DNA of 64,000 nucleotides from Plotosus lineatus (taxonomy: Eukaryota > Chordata > Actinopteri > Siluriformes > Plotosidae), in contig CM045732.1 of NCBI GenBank assembly GCA_024760905.1, forward strand, positions 59,068,496 through 59,132,495, in the 5' to 3' direction. Below the pieces are notes generated by a model, which was given only the letters and a program-made list of their open reading frames with translations, did not search any database and had not been told where the DNA came from. Positions 40,572 through 63,752 of the stretch are shown here, in pieces; position 1 is the first letter of the stretch, and every line of letters starts with the position of its first letter. Made by a program: the position numbers and the translations under genes.

Positions 40572-43131
40572 TTGCAATCACGGTTTGAGTATCCATGGAC
40601 TGCCGAGCAGCTCTCACGTGATTCAAATTCAGCCAATGGCTGTCCTCCTTCCTGCTGATTGATTGAGATCATGTAACGCCCCTTATGAGCCTTTTTAGTG
40701 TGTTTTTAATAGACACAATTCACATCTCAGCTCGCGCACAGCATCATGGGATCTCAACTACTAAACGTGGCAGAAGTAAACCTTGATGTGGATGAGAACT
40801 GCACTATCAATGCGTTTAATTTATGGAAAGTTCCCGACCTTCGGGCGTATTGTATACGTAGGGGTCTTCTCGGTTGTTTCTGCAAGTGTAAAGATGAACC
40901 TGTTGCGCTTGCATTTGTGGTGACGTTACAAAAACTGCCGATAGTTTTGTCAAAGGCTGAGGAATCTAAACAAGTCCAATGTGACTATGCCAGCTTGTGT
41001 GTGGCATAAGTGTGGCAGAAAACGCTGCACAACCAGAAGAGGTGACCGGACCCTGAGGAAGATTGTGGAGAAGGGCCGATTACAGACCTTGGGAGACCTG
41101 TGGAAGCAGTGGACTGGGCTATGGGTGCCGCATTCCCCAGGTCAAGCCACTTTTGAACCAGAAACAGCGGCAGAAGCGCCTGACCTGGGCTACAGAGAAG
41201 CAGCACTGGACTGTTGCTCAGTGGTCCAAAGTACTTTTTTCAGATGAAAGCAAATTTTGCATGTCATTCGGAAATCAAGGTGCCAGAGTCTGGAGGAAGA
41301 CTGGGGAGAAGGAAATGCCAAAATGCCTGAAGTCCAGTGTCAAGTACCCACAGTCAGTGATGGTCTGGGGTGCCATGTCAGCTGCTGGTGTTGGTCCACT
41401 GTGTTTTATCAAGGGCAGGGTCAATGCAGCGAGCTATCAGGAGATTCTGGAGCACTTCATGCTTCCATCTGCTGAAAAGCTTTATGGAGATGAAGATTTC
41501 ATTTTTCAGCACGACCTGGCACCTGCTCACAGTGCCAAAACCACTGCTAAATGGTTTACTGACCATGGTATTACTGTGCTCAATTGGCCTGCCAACTCTC
41601 CTGACCTGAAGCCCATAGAGAATCTGTGGGATATTGTGAAGAGAAAGTTGAGAGACACCAGACCCAACACTGTGGATGAGCTTAAGGCCGCTATCGAAGC
41701 ATCCTGGGCCTCCATAACACCTCAGCAGTGCCACAGGCTGATTGCCTCCATGCCACGCCGCATTGAAGCAGTCATTTCTGCAAAAGGATTCCCGACCAAG
41801 TATTGAGTGCATAACTGAACATAATTATTTGAAGGTTGACTTTTTTTTGTATGAAAAACACCTTTTTTCTAATTTTTTGGTCGGATGAAATATGCTAATT
41901 TTTTGAGATAGGAATTTTGGGTTTTCATGAGCTGTATGCCAAAATCATCAGTATCAAAACAATAAAAGACCTGAAATATTTCAGTTGGTGTGCAATGAAT
42001 CTAAAATATATGAAAGTTTAATTTTTATCAGTACATTACAGAAAATAATTAACTTCATCACAATATGCTAATTTTTTGAGAAGGACTAGTATATATAAAA
42101 TTAACATATATGAATGCTATTTGTTGGTTTCGATAAATGAACAGATCAGTTAATTTGTGGACATTTCAATGTTTGAATTATCCTCATCTGTATCTACGCC
42201 CATACAGTTTCATATACGTTTTGGTTCTTATAGCCTAAATGAATTTGAATGCCATTGTTATAAAACTTAACAATAAGTAGTGTTTTGTAATATATTAATT
42301 GATATAACTCGGCTGTACTGGATGTGTACTGTTTTATAAATTATGAGCAATTTTTATTTATTTTTATGATTTTCACAATGGTTTTGGTTCAGGGTTTGAA
42401 CCACCTGGCTGACTGTAGCCTTTTCATACGAGGTTTTCATGTTCTTCCTGTGCCTGCATATGGTTCCCTGCTCATGTGATGGTTTCCTTCCACAGTCTAA
42501 AGACATAAAGATTTTCTGTACGTATGAGTGAGTGTGTTTATGGTTGGTTATGTTAGCACTGAAATAAATTGGCAACCGGTTCAGGGTGTAGCCTACCTCT
42601 TACTCAAAGCTATCGTGTCCAGCTTCCTCACAATTCTAATGGATAAGTGACTATAGTTGATGAGTAAATGGAAATCCCTGTTTTCGATGTGTATTTGTAA
42701 CATAAACCTAGCCATTCCTTAACTTGGAAGTTTTCTTCCTGCCAATTAATCCCCAGGTTCTGATGGGAAGAGTTCCTGATCGGGGTGGAAGGCCCTCAGA
42801 GATTGAGGCCCCGCCTCCTGAGATGCCACCATGGCAGAAGCGACAGGACGGAGGAGGAAGAGGAGGCGGATTCAGAGGGGGCGGTGGCTACGGGGGAGGT
42901 GGCTATGGAGGTGGTGGCCGTGGAGGTGGTGGGTATGGGGGTGGAAGATCTGGACAAGGCGGACATGGTGGAGGAGGTGGATATGGCGGTGGATATGGCG
43001 GTGGATATGGAGGAGGTGGACATAGAAGTGGTGGCTATGGAAGCAGTGGACAAAGTGGCTGGGGCCGAGATGGCAGTGGAGATCGAAGTCACGGAGGAAG
43101 GGGTGGTAGGGGGGGTTATTATCAGCGTTAA
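30003..43131 (+). CDS. fam98b: fam98b: FAM98 family protein, tRNA-ligase complex subunit (eight exons)
   Basis: Eight exons (30003-30040, 30588-30733, 31171-31284, 31371-31549, 32343-32423, 37262-37378, 38792-38959, 42757-43131) join to 405 codons plus stop with codon phase kept at every junction. The N-terminal half is the FAM98 fold (MESDILDGLDQVGY; LNRLLKELSCPY; LLFLVSELQAMQ; HIGKPVLKESLNSEQ; RLDVTVQSFGWSDRAK; ARVYQPKRHSLS; MGRVPDRGGRP; PEMPPWQKRQ). The C-terminal ~85 residues are Gly/Arg/Tyr-rich RGG/GGY repeats. Known for the family: FAM98B works with RTCB, DDX1, CGI-99 and ashwin in tRNA splicing and RNA transport, and shuttles between nucleus and cytoplasm. The assignment to B rather than A or C rests mainly on adjacency to spred1. 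Human isoforms are about 330-430 residues. One intron appears to use a GC donor. Confidence 0.93.
30041..30587 (+). other. fam98b: fam98b intron 1
   Basis: Short intron with an ATT/ATA-rich patch at about 30418-30500. No other feature was found. Confidence 0.85.
30588..30733 (+). CDS. fam98b: fam98b exon 2
   Basis: Acceptor GTTGCAG ends at 30587. The exon encodes YCESLDEKALSAACEQG and FTHVCAWLSTKL and ends in a split Glu codon before GTAATT. The spacing matches the N-terminal helical region of FAM98 proteins. Confidence 0.88.
31171..31284 (+). CDS. fam98b: fam98b exon 3
   Basis: Acceptor TTTTTACAG ends at 31170; donor GTAAGT begins at 31285. Encodes EDPENAKAELNRLLKELSCPY and KTKKEHLQVL, with the family's CPY motif. 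Confidence 0.92.
31371..31549 (+). CDS. fam98b: fam98b exon 4
   Basis: Acceptor ATTTGCAG ends at 31370; donor GTCAGT begins at 31550. Encodes LFLVSELQAMQI through LFSSIENE, corresponding to the FAM98 LLFLSTELQA region. Confidence 0.9.
31550..32342 (+). other. fam98b: fam98b intron 4
   Basis: Intron with a partial SINE (31727-31865) next to an unidentified block that begins in TCTTCTTCTTC near 31630. Nothing else recognisable was found. Confidence 0.8.
31727..31865 (-). repeat. SINE-A body fragment
   Basis: Matches the SINE body seen elsewhere in the window (AAACACGCTGACGGCTTTGC ... AGCAATGGTTCTTTTACATG ... ACCCAGTTAGCTGCACTGG). Both the tRNA-type head and the LINE-type tail are missing. Confidence 0.75.
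32343..32423 (+). CDS. fam98b: fam98b exon 5
   Basis: Acceptor TTCTTCAG ends at 32342; donor GTAAGT begins at 32424. Its 27 codons begin VTILLKKVPEKHIGKPVL. The motif HIGKPVLKESLNSEQ matches HVGKPLLKMDLNSEQ of FAM98B. Confidence 0.92.
32586..34210. mobile_element. pogo/Tigger-like element inside hAT copy 1
   Basis: Terminal inverted repeats CAGTGGGCCCTTGAC (32586) and its partner GTCAAGGGCCTACTG ending at 34210. The right flank is TA and the left flank is CA, consistent with a TA target duplication with one mutation. The flanking hAT sequence continues on both sides. No intact transposase. A large foldback occupies the interior. Confidence 0.78.
32926..33875. repeat. Long inverted repeat (foldback), arms about 240-270 bp
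   Basis: The left arm, about 32926-33165 (TTCCAGTACAGTACC ... CTCCAAGATGGTGCTGCC ... AATTGTTTCTTTGTTCG), recurs in reverse complement at about 33605-33875, with a ~440-bp spacer. The spacer contains TCTTATTTCGCAGGGACTGA, which resembles the 5' portion of fish LINE elements. Arms differ at scattered positions, so the structure is not recent. Confidence 0.8.
34656..35955 (+). mobile_element. RTE-like LINE, 5'-truncated copy inside hAT copy 1
   Basis: Encodes the reverse-transcriptase C-terminal two thirds and the terminal domain, in broken frames: GNYRGIKLMSHTMKLWERIV, FVDLEKAYDRLP, a stop after VGLHQ (35081), catalytic FADD in MMFADDIVISSESREQ (35158), then a frameshift near 35410 into the C-terminal FGHVQRRDSEYIG...CCGDP. 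It ends with the GAAAGGAAAAGAAGAAG tail. Possible short target duplication AGGTGGG on both sides. The endonuclease part is absent. Confidence 0.88.
36313..37035 (+). mobile_element. pogo/Tigger-like element with transposase remnant
   Basis: Near-perfect terminal inverted repeats CAGTGGTACCTCACCTTAC (36313) and GTAAGGTGAGGTACCACTG (to 37035), flanked by TA on both sides. The interior encodes a short remnant VIPGASERKRARGIR...YGRNPSTVDTIMKQNE, the N-terminal helix-turn-helix of jerky/Tigger transposases. It shares the CCCATTGGCTATCTCCCAGC block with the repeats at 3536 and 45500. Confidence 0.9.
37262..37378 (+). CDS. fam98b: fam98b exon 6 (followed by an apparent GC donor)
   Basis: Acceptor ATCATCAG ends at 37261. 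Encodes RQLEKVNSVLLADYECRRR and LDVTVQSFGWSDRAK, nearly identical to vertebrate FAM98B. The intron boundary required by the frame falls at AAG|GCATGT, a GC rather than GT donor. Confidence 0.92.
37379..38791 (+). other. fam98b: fam98b intron 6 (GC-AG)
   Basis: Begins GCATGT and ends TTTCAACAG. No repeats or other features are recognised in it. Confidence 0.8.
38792..38959 (+). CDS. fam98b: fam98b exon 7
   Basis: Acceptor TTTCAACAG ends at 38791; donor GTGTGT begins at 38960. Encodes ARTDAMARVYQPKRHSLS, LAHLLAAREDICNMVKT and TACAVNK, all conserved FAM98 landmarks. Confidence 0.93.
39008..39060. repeat. TA/CA microsatellite at the left edge of the inverted-repeat element
   Basis: (TA)n, ACATACATATATA and (CA)n, directly abutting the ACCGTTTTTCCCC terminus. 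Confidence 0.9.
39060..40509. mobile_element. DNA-transposon-like element with inverted termini around a SWIM/YqaJ-like fragment
   Basis: The left end reads ACCGTTTTTCCCCGAAAATA; the right end in reverse complement reads ACCGTGTTTCCCTGAAAACA. Both are flanked by TA/CA microsatellite. A second inverted pair lies inside: GTCACGTGAC followed by CATCTTGGACGGCA near 39483-39526, and its partner ATGCCGTCCAATATGGCATG...GTCACGTGAC near 40350-40390. Between them is a protein-like segment (39684-40020). No intact gene. Confidence 0.6.
39574..40020 (+). pseudogene. Fragment resembling fish SWIM/YqaJ-domain multicopy protein (middle part)
   Basis: A start-like MASKTPDNDRESKICEC lies at 39574, then frames break. 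From 39684 a frame of ~110 codons reads LTGDQRARYLSKIKQLGIADPY, FAYLDLCTHLVHGPSPFTG, SMEAYKNFVARFVSC. The order GI.DPY ... Y.D...YL ... SPFT ... KS.EAYK.F resembles the region before the SWIM zinc finger in multicopy fish proteins that also carry a YqaJ-type nuclease. The resemblance is from memory. The Cys/His of SWIM and the nuclease are not present. Confidence 0.45.
40508..40572. repeat. TA microsatellite at the right edge of the inverted-repeat element
   Basis: About 30 TA units starting directly at the GGTA of the element end. Confidence 0.95.
40565..40740 (+). repeat. pogo-like end fragment
   Basis: ACGGTTTGAGTATCCATGGA, TGCCGAGCAGCTC and ATTCAAATTCAGCCAATGGC match 32625-32700 of the pogo-type element in intron 5. 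The outer terminus is missing, replaced by a TA microsatellite. Confidence 0.7.
40746..41009 (+). pseudogene. SAP-like N-terminal protein fragment
   Basis: An open frame from an ATG at 40746 runs 87 codons. Its middle, LWKVPDLRAYCIRRGL followed by KDEPVALAFVV, resembles the SAP-like start of the same SWIM/YqaJ multicopy proteins. It runs into Tc1 sequence at about 41020. It lies 3' of the middle fragment at 39684, so the two are not one gene in order. Could be chance, but the helix-turn pattern is good. Confidence 0.4.
41030..42088 (+). mobile_element. Tc1-like transposon, 5' truncated
   Basis: Contains most of a transposase and a right end with the repeated motif AATATGCTAATTTTTTGAG (near 41890 and 42064), which is typical of one fish Tc1 family. 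The left terminal repeat and the DNA-binding start are missing. About 50 bases near 41115 are deleted compared with the usual family. Confidence 0.88.
41063..41806 (+). pseudogene. Tc1/mariner transposase, catalytic part with intact DD34E
   Basis: A 247-codon open frame; real homology starts near residue 31 (LLNQKQRQKRLTWATEKQHW). Catalytic residues are present: Asp in LFSDESKF, Asp in FQHDLAPAHSA, and Glu in SPDLKPIENLWD, 34 residues after the second Asp. It ends AKGFPTKY then TGA. The paired-like DNA-binding domain is lost through truncation and an internal deletion, so the protein would be inactive although the catalytic frame is unbroken. Confidence 0.92.
42372..42650 (+). repeat. L2-type interspersed repeat (decayed)
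   Basis: Holds diverged GGTTTTCATGTTCTTCCTG, GGTTTCCTTCCACAGTCTAA and GCAACCGGTTCAGGGTGTAG in family order, ending in a GGATAAGTGACTATAGTTGA tail. Confidence 0.65.
42757..43131 (+). CDS. fam98b: fam98b last exon (Gly/Arg-rich tail)
   Basis: Acceptor ATCCCCAG ends at 42756. Begins VLMGRVPDRGGRPSEIE and PPEMPPWQKRQDGG, then about 85 residues of GGY, GGRGGG and RGG repeats, with stop TAA at 43129-43131. RGG tails of this kind bind RNA and are arginine-methylated in the family. Confidence 0.95.
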   Translation, partial: VLMGRVPDRGGRPSEIEAPPPEMPPWQKRQDGGGRGGGFRGGGGYGGGGYGGGGRGGGGYGGGRSGQGGHGGGGGYGGGYGGGYGGGGHRSGGYGSSGQSGWGRDGSGDRSHGGRGGRGGYYQR

Positions 43132-43590
43132 TAGTGTCTCCTTTGTAATTAAAGCTAACCACAGTATTGAAAAATTGGATGATTTAATGCGTTTCCATAC
43201 AGAGATTGTTCTGTTTTTTTTTGTTTTTTTTATAAATCTTTTAAATCTGTGTTCACGGACAGGAACAGGAATCATAAACATGTTTAAATTACTCAGACGT
43301 CATGTAGTGATTGGACGAAGAGGAAAGTCTGTCAAAGAGGATGGATAATCATTTAGCACATTTTTACACGGTTATGAAAACAAGGAGAATCATGCCTGTA
43401 ATAGTGTAGTTTTAGTTTTTGTGTCACATTAACATTTGAAATGTTAATATTATTTGTGTGAACTTTTTTGGTTTTTGACCAGATTTGTGATCGATCCTAG
43501 GGATTAGTATTCCGTTACAGAATGTAATAATCAAGACACGGCTGTGTCAGTGCAACACTTCTTCTAAATAAAGTTGATGTCATCTAGCAC
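43132..43590 (+). other. fam98b: fam98b 3' UTR
   Basis: Short AT-rich 3' UTR. AATAAA at 43567-43572 followed by GTTGATGTCATC is the first canonical polyadenylation signal after the stop. Confidence 0.7.
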
Positions 43591-44587
43591 TTTTGTGAAT
43601 GATTATTGATTTATTTTAATAATATACAATTTGCTAATTAATTATGATGTATTTTAAATACAGTGCTGTCAAAGAACAATTTGATGGTGATGAAAATTGA
43701 ATTGTAGTGTTTTCAAAGGCAGTGCACAGCCACAGACACCGGTTTGTTAACTCGGGGATTACACTGGGGCATAATGTCTGCTATCTCAACGATCTGAGAG
43801 AATCATAATCGGGGGGTGTGGGGGGTGTTCATTGGATTGAATTGTGCTCGTTGGATCTGTGTAGATTGCGCTGATTGTGGCAAAATGTCTGCTGCGATTA
43901 TAATGATGTATTACAATATGATGATATAAAGAGATCCTTATGCAACAGTGACAAAGATCTCTTTATTTTTATGATGCCAATTGTCATAGAATGTAGGAAC
44001 CATTGTAGAGTGGAACAGACCTTGATGCAGCATCGTAGAGGATCTTCATAAACTTTGAAAAATGATTCCTTCAAGTTTCATCTCTTGAAGAGATGATCTG
44101 CCTTCTTTTTATGCCACAGGCCTGCGCCAGTGAAACTCGGAGGGTTTTTTGTTTTGTTTTGGTTTTTGAATCACAGACATCATTCCCAAGTGTAAACCCA
44201 TGGTAACACTGATAGTGCCAGTCTCTCATGGATTTATTTCATATTTATTTTGGTTGGTTGGTTCCGAGGATGCACACAACTAGCCTCTCGAAACTCGCTC
44301 ACCTTGACCTAATTTTCAGGGTCACAGAGGTCGGTTCATTAAAATGCCTGTAAACACTCGAGGGTGCAATTTTTGTTTGTTTGGTTTCAAATGTATATCG
44401 GTCCTCCTTTAATTTCAAGGTATTTAAGCCTATTGAAACTTTTTTAAGGTCACAGGGACTGCCTGACATAACAGGTTGCCATGTTGAAAGTTATGTATAG
44501 GAAAAATATTGTGCTTTTTTTTGTAATTGTATCCCACACATTGATTCACCTAGTGTTCCCTGAGAAGAAGGTACAGAATGTCTACTT

Positions 44588-45964
44588 CAGTGCGTCTCAA
44601 CTTCTATGGCGCCCCCTCTAAGAAAAAAAAAAAAAAATCACCCCCCTGCGCGAGTGACTATAAATAGTATTATTTGTCTATAAAATTATTAGTACACGTC
44701 TTCATAACCTTGTATCTTTATTAACATTAAAAATAAAGAAATATAGTTCAACTTACAATAAAGAAAAACTTCATTAACATTGTTTTTTAATCTCTAATAG
44801 AAAAGATTTAAAGTGCACTAATGTGCCTGAAATTAAAAAATACATACGGTCGGCCCTCTACTTACGAAATGAATCCGTTTCAGTGCCTTTTCATAACTTG
44901 GAGTTTTCGTAAGTGGAGGTGCATTTTACGTGTAAAACGCGTGATTCATTCCAAGGCTCCCAGGACTACCCCATAAACCCTTAAATTATAAAAGTACACC
45001 ATTTTGTATGAAATGTGTGTTAAAAGTAAAAGAAAATTATTTAACTTTTTTTTAAATCTCTCAAACTACCCATGCGACGCTTTAAAGTCCAGGGATTGCT
45101 GGTCTGAAGAACCCTCACACCCACCCTCCTTCACAAGGTCCTTAAATATGGCGGTTGCTTTTTCCGAAATAATCGCCTCCGTCACTGTATCGCTGCTCTT
45201 AATGCCTGCTTCTGCTTCAATATCGTCCCGATTGTAGAGGGGTTTCGGCCATACTCCTTTGCGATTTCGCTCGATCGCATCCCACTTTCATTTTTTTTTA
45301 TCTCCTGCTTCACTTCGATTGATAACGGAGCCCACTTCTTCTTTTCTGTGTCACCGGGAATCACTTTCTTGGGGTCCATGATGGATAACGAAATATAACA
45401 CTACAATGATCACTCTCAAAAAAACTCACGAGCCAACAGTCCTGTTCAACTCTCCTTAATGCGTGTGACAAACAAGAAGTATGGGTACAGTTCAGCTCCC
45501 TCCTGTCCAATGGGAGGCCAGCGGGGCGGGATGTTGGGAGACAGCCAATGAGAGCAACTCGCGCATTGTTTGAATTTTTGAATGGCGCGTTTGGTGCTTT
45601 TCGTAAGAAAAGGTTGTTTCGTATACAGAGTGAGAAAATTTTGGAAAATGTTTTTTGTAACCTGGATTTTTCATATTCAGAGGTTTTCGTAAGTAGAGGG
45701 CACACTGTACTTGTTTATGTCTTAATATCTCCGTCTCTCCACCTTACTCTTCGTTCCTGTTAGAAATTTTTCTGTGTTTGAAGGGTTCTTTCCTGCGATT
45801 TCATATCGTTTGCTCGTGCGAAAAACTGCACATAGCGTGACAATGAGAGTGCCACTGCCAACTAGTGGAGTGGAAGTGCAATTACACTTAATTCCCATAC
45901 ACTGTTCCATAAAAGCATGTTCTCCCGGCATCACACCGCGTGCCCCACTATTTAAGAAGCACTG
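44588..45964 (+). mobile_element. hAT-type nonautonomous element, copy 2, with target duplication
   Basis: Ends CAGTGCGTCTCAA and TTTAAGAAGCACTG form short terminal inverted repeats. An 8-base duplication GTCTACTT/GTCTACGT (44580-44587 and 45965-45972) flanks the element, as hAT transposition produces. It is the reverse-orientation partner of copy 1 in fam98b intron 5 and is itself split by a pogo-type element. No transposase. Confidence 0.85.
44847..45707 (-). mobile_element. pogo/Tigger-like element inside hAT copy 2
   Basis: Termini: 44847 begins CGGTCGGCCCTCTACTTACG; the right end in reverse complement reads CAGTGTGCCCTCTACTTACG, with TA on both flanks. The hAT sequence resumes on each side. 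On the - strand it encodes the transposase start at 45182-45379: MDPKKVIPGDTEKKKWAPLS ... EIAKEYGRNPSTIGTILKQ, a psq/CENP-B-type helix-turn-helix. The catalytic part is absent. Confidence 0.9.
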
Positions 45965-48258
45965 GTCTACGTCTTAAGAAATTTGCTCAAAATATTGGCA
46001 AAGGTCCACTGATTTTGGGTCTATGTAGATAAATGATAAAAAATGTATCAGTTTATATTTTTATTTAATGCGTATTGTCGATGGAAGTTCTACATTACAT
46101 CATGGACTATGAATTACAGATAAATAAAATGTTAACTGTCTGAAGGACCTTTTTTTAGTGTCATGTTTAAAATAGATTCTTCTTTTAACATCAGGCGCGG
46201 AGAGTTCAGTGATCTGCAAAACTACATATTAATTTGTACTTCATTAGTATCAAGCTTCTTTCCATACAGTATCTGTTTATATGAAATAAAACTTTAAGTA
46301 CTTTAATTTCTATAAATATCGCTCCTTTATTTAATCTCCTTCATTGCTCTTGTTAGGCTTAAAAGCCTCATTTATTTGAACACATGTTTTGTAGTCACAG
46401 CTCAGATTTGTTGATAATCATTCAGTGTTCCAGTAATGTCCATATCTCCGGTAAGATGGCTGAGACTCCATGTGGACGGAAGTGGCTCAGTGTTTAATGC
46501 TGTGTATTGAGTTTCTTCGAGACATTTTGTGTGAGCTCTGTCAGTTGTGAGTCACTACCATGTGAGAAAAATAAAAGTTGCATGTCTGTTTCTGCGTGGA
46601 ATAAGTTTTAAAAAGTATCCTTAATGATTTATCTGCAGTATGTACACATTTATTACATTTCGTAAGAAAGCATGTCAATATTCACTGACGTAAACATGAC
46701 AGTAAACCGAGTTGAACAACAATGCTAAGTAAATAAATACATTTTAAAAAAAGATTACAAGAAATCACAAAACTATAGCTATTGTAAATTTACAATAGTA
46801 AACAGTTATCAAGTTGAAATATGTTGGTTATACAGTATTATACCCCTGACATTTTGTTCCATATGAAATAAGAAAATGGCTAGATACACAAATAAACTAT
46901 TTCTTCATACGTGTATACAGTATAAAATCATGCAAACTAATATATGTAGTTTTGAAACAATTACCCGATATACCACATATAGCTAAGTTTTGCAATTTAT
47001 TATTTCTGGATTCTGCATAAGTATGGGATCATCATTAAGACCAACATGTCAGGTTTTTACACAAACTTTAGGTTAACAGTTAAAAACAAAATTCAATTCA
47101 ATTTAATAAAAGACCACTTAGCATGTTGTAAAGTCTCTCAAGTTGCATTAATTTAAATTTTAAATTAAGTTTTATTAACACCCTCATGGCCTGATCCCTG
47201 GTTTTAGACCTCAGGGCTTCTCAACACTAACACTGCTAATCAGGAAGATACCAAAAAGTCTCAACATTTGTGGAACACAATGTTCATAGTTTTTGACCTG
47301 GAAGATAAAGCAAAGCTGCAGAATATTAAGAATCTCAAGAATTTAAAGGAATATTAAAGTAAATATATAATTAAGAACAATGAACATACAGTATCTACAT
47401 GAGTGTTTTGTTTCATTGTTTATATATTCTGTAATCTGCAGCAGTGGTTCTTGAAGCCATCAGCATTGTTTGTAACTACATTTGTGATTATCCCCATGCA
47501 CTGATTTGCACTAAACTTAGTGGGCAAATTAGCCCATGTGAGTCTCAGAGGTCATTTGATTTCAGAATGTTTTGGTCAAAGGTCAAGGTCAAAGCAAGTG
47601 CACAAATATCTGGAGCTACAGTGCTTATAATTTCAAAACGAGTGCCGCTACACATGTCGTTTCTAGCTACAGTATATAAATACAATGCTATAATAATAAT
47701 ATGTCAATTTTTTAATGTTCACAAAACACATGAATGGTTCAGGATCACAGTGGTCTAACTCACAAAACCTGAAAAATGTCAGATGCGGATAAAGTCTATG
47801 CATGCCAGAATGGTCCATCTTCCTTGTGACCTTGAATCATAACGTGTGCATTATCCTCAGTTCTCAGCATTTTATGTACTGATGGAATTGGTGGTCGTTC
47901 TGGGCGATCTTACTGGGAATTCATTTCATGAGTAAAGGTGTGTCTGGCTGAAAAATATTTCAAGAACCCTGATCTTCATTATCCCAAATCCTGTTATGCT
48001 TACAGATTTGGTGGTATTTGTGAAATTCTCATATGACGGTTGCCTACAGCATAACAGAAATAAAGAACTAAGGTACTTTCCGTTCCATTGTTGGTCATAG
48101 AAAACTGCATTGTAGGGAAAAAAAAGTGCAAATGGAGTAAGTGATAGCTTTCTGATCCCTCTGTTGGTGTCGTCGTCCTGTAAATATTCATTACACCTTT
48201 TCAACAGCAAGTCAACCCTTTGGCTCAGACCACATCAGCTCTATAGCTCAGTGGGATG

Positions 48259-63181
<14,923 letters not shown>

Positions 63182-63655
63182 CTCACAGACTATCAGACAG
63201 TGGAATCCCAAGGTGTAAAGTGATATCTGATATAATCTGCCATGATGAAGGCAGGGTGTTGCCGTTTTGGCGAAAGAGAGAGTGCTGTAGGAATGGCTGC
63301 CTTTCCAGTCTGTCCTTCTCAACAGCTGCTTACTAATCCTCTTGGCTTTAAGTTCTGGGAAATCCAGTCTTTCCTACATTAGCGAACAAAACTATAGGTC
63401 TACTCACTTGAGCATGTGTACTGACTGAAAGTCAAGGGTGCATGGTTTCACTATGTCTTTACTGGGAATACACCACTTGAAATACATCTGAATACAACAT
63501 TCATTTTTTCCCTCAAGTGTATTACAGTAACTTCGCCTGAAGTGCCATTTGAACACTTTATCAGGGCGAGAGTCTCAGGGTATGATTCATGCTCTGAAAG
63601 ATATTGACGAAGATATGTACAGGAATATATAGAAGGATGTCTACGAAATGGTTCC

Positions 63656-63747
63656 AGGACATTTGCTCAAAGGACAATTGCTCACAGGACAAATGCTCAC
63701 AAAACAAATGCTCACAACCTGAATGAAAAAACCAGACATTTGCTCAC
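63656..63747. repeat. 15-bp minisatellite (ACAATTGCTCACAGG type)
   Basis: Four near-perfect 15-base units (AGGACATTTGCTCAA, AGGACAATTGCTCAC, AGGACAAATGCTCAC, AAAACAAATGCTCAC), an 18-base spacer, then a further unit AGACATTTGCTCAC directly before the telomere-like array. Confidence 0.88.
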
Positions 63748-63752
63748 AACAT

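Larger units (their letters stand above)
38960..42756 (+). other. fam98b: fam98b intron 7
   Basis: Contains a TA/CA tract, a terminal-inverted-repeat element (39060-40509) with a protein fragment, a TA tract, a pogo-like end fragment with a second protein fragment (40565-41020), a Tc1 remnant (41030-42088) and an L2-type repeat (42372-42650). Confidence 0.85.
43591..48258. other. Intergenic region between convergent fam98b and the GABA rho gene
   Basis: Tail-to-tail spacer of ~4.7 kb, of which 44588-45964 is a hAT element with a nested pogo element. No gene or strong repeat is seen in 43591-44580 or 45973-48258, which should include the - strand 3' UTR of the receptor gene. Confidence 0.7.

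Noticed and set aside
42796..43281. Frames on both strands and in other phases across the Gly-rich fam98b exon
   Set aside because: Low-complexity shadows of the GGY/RGG coding repeats.
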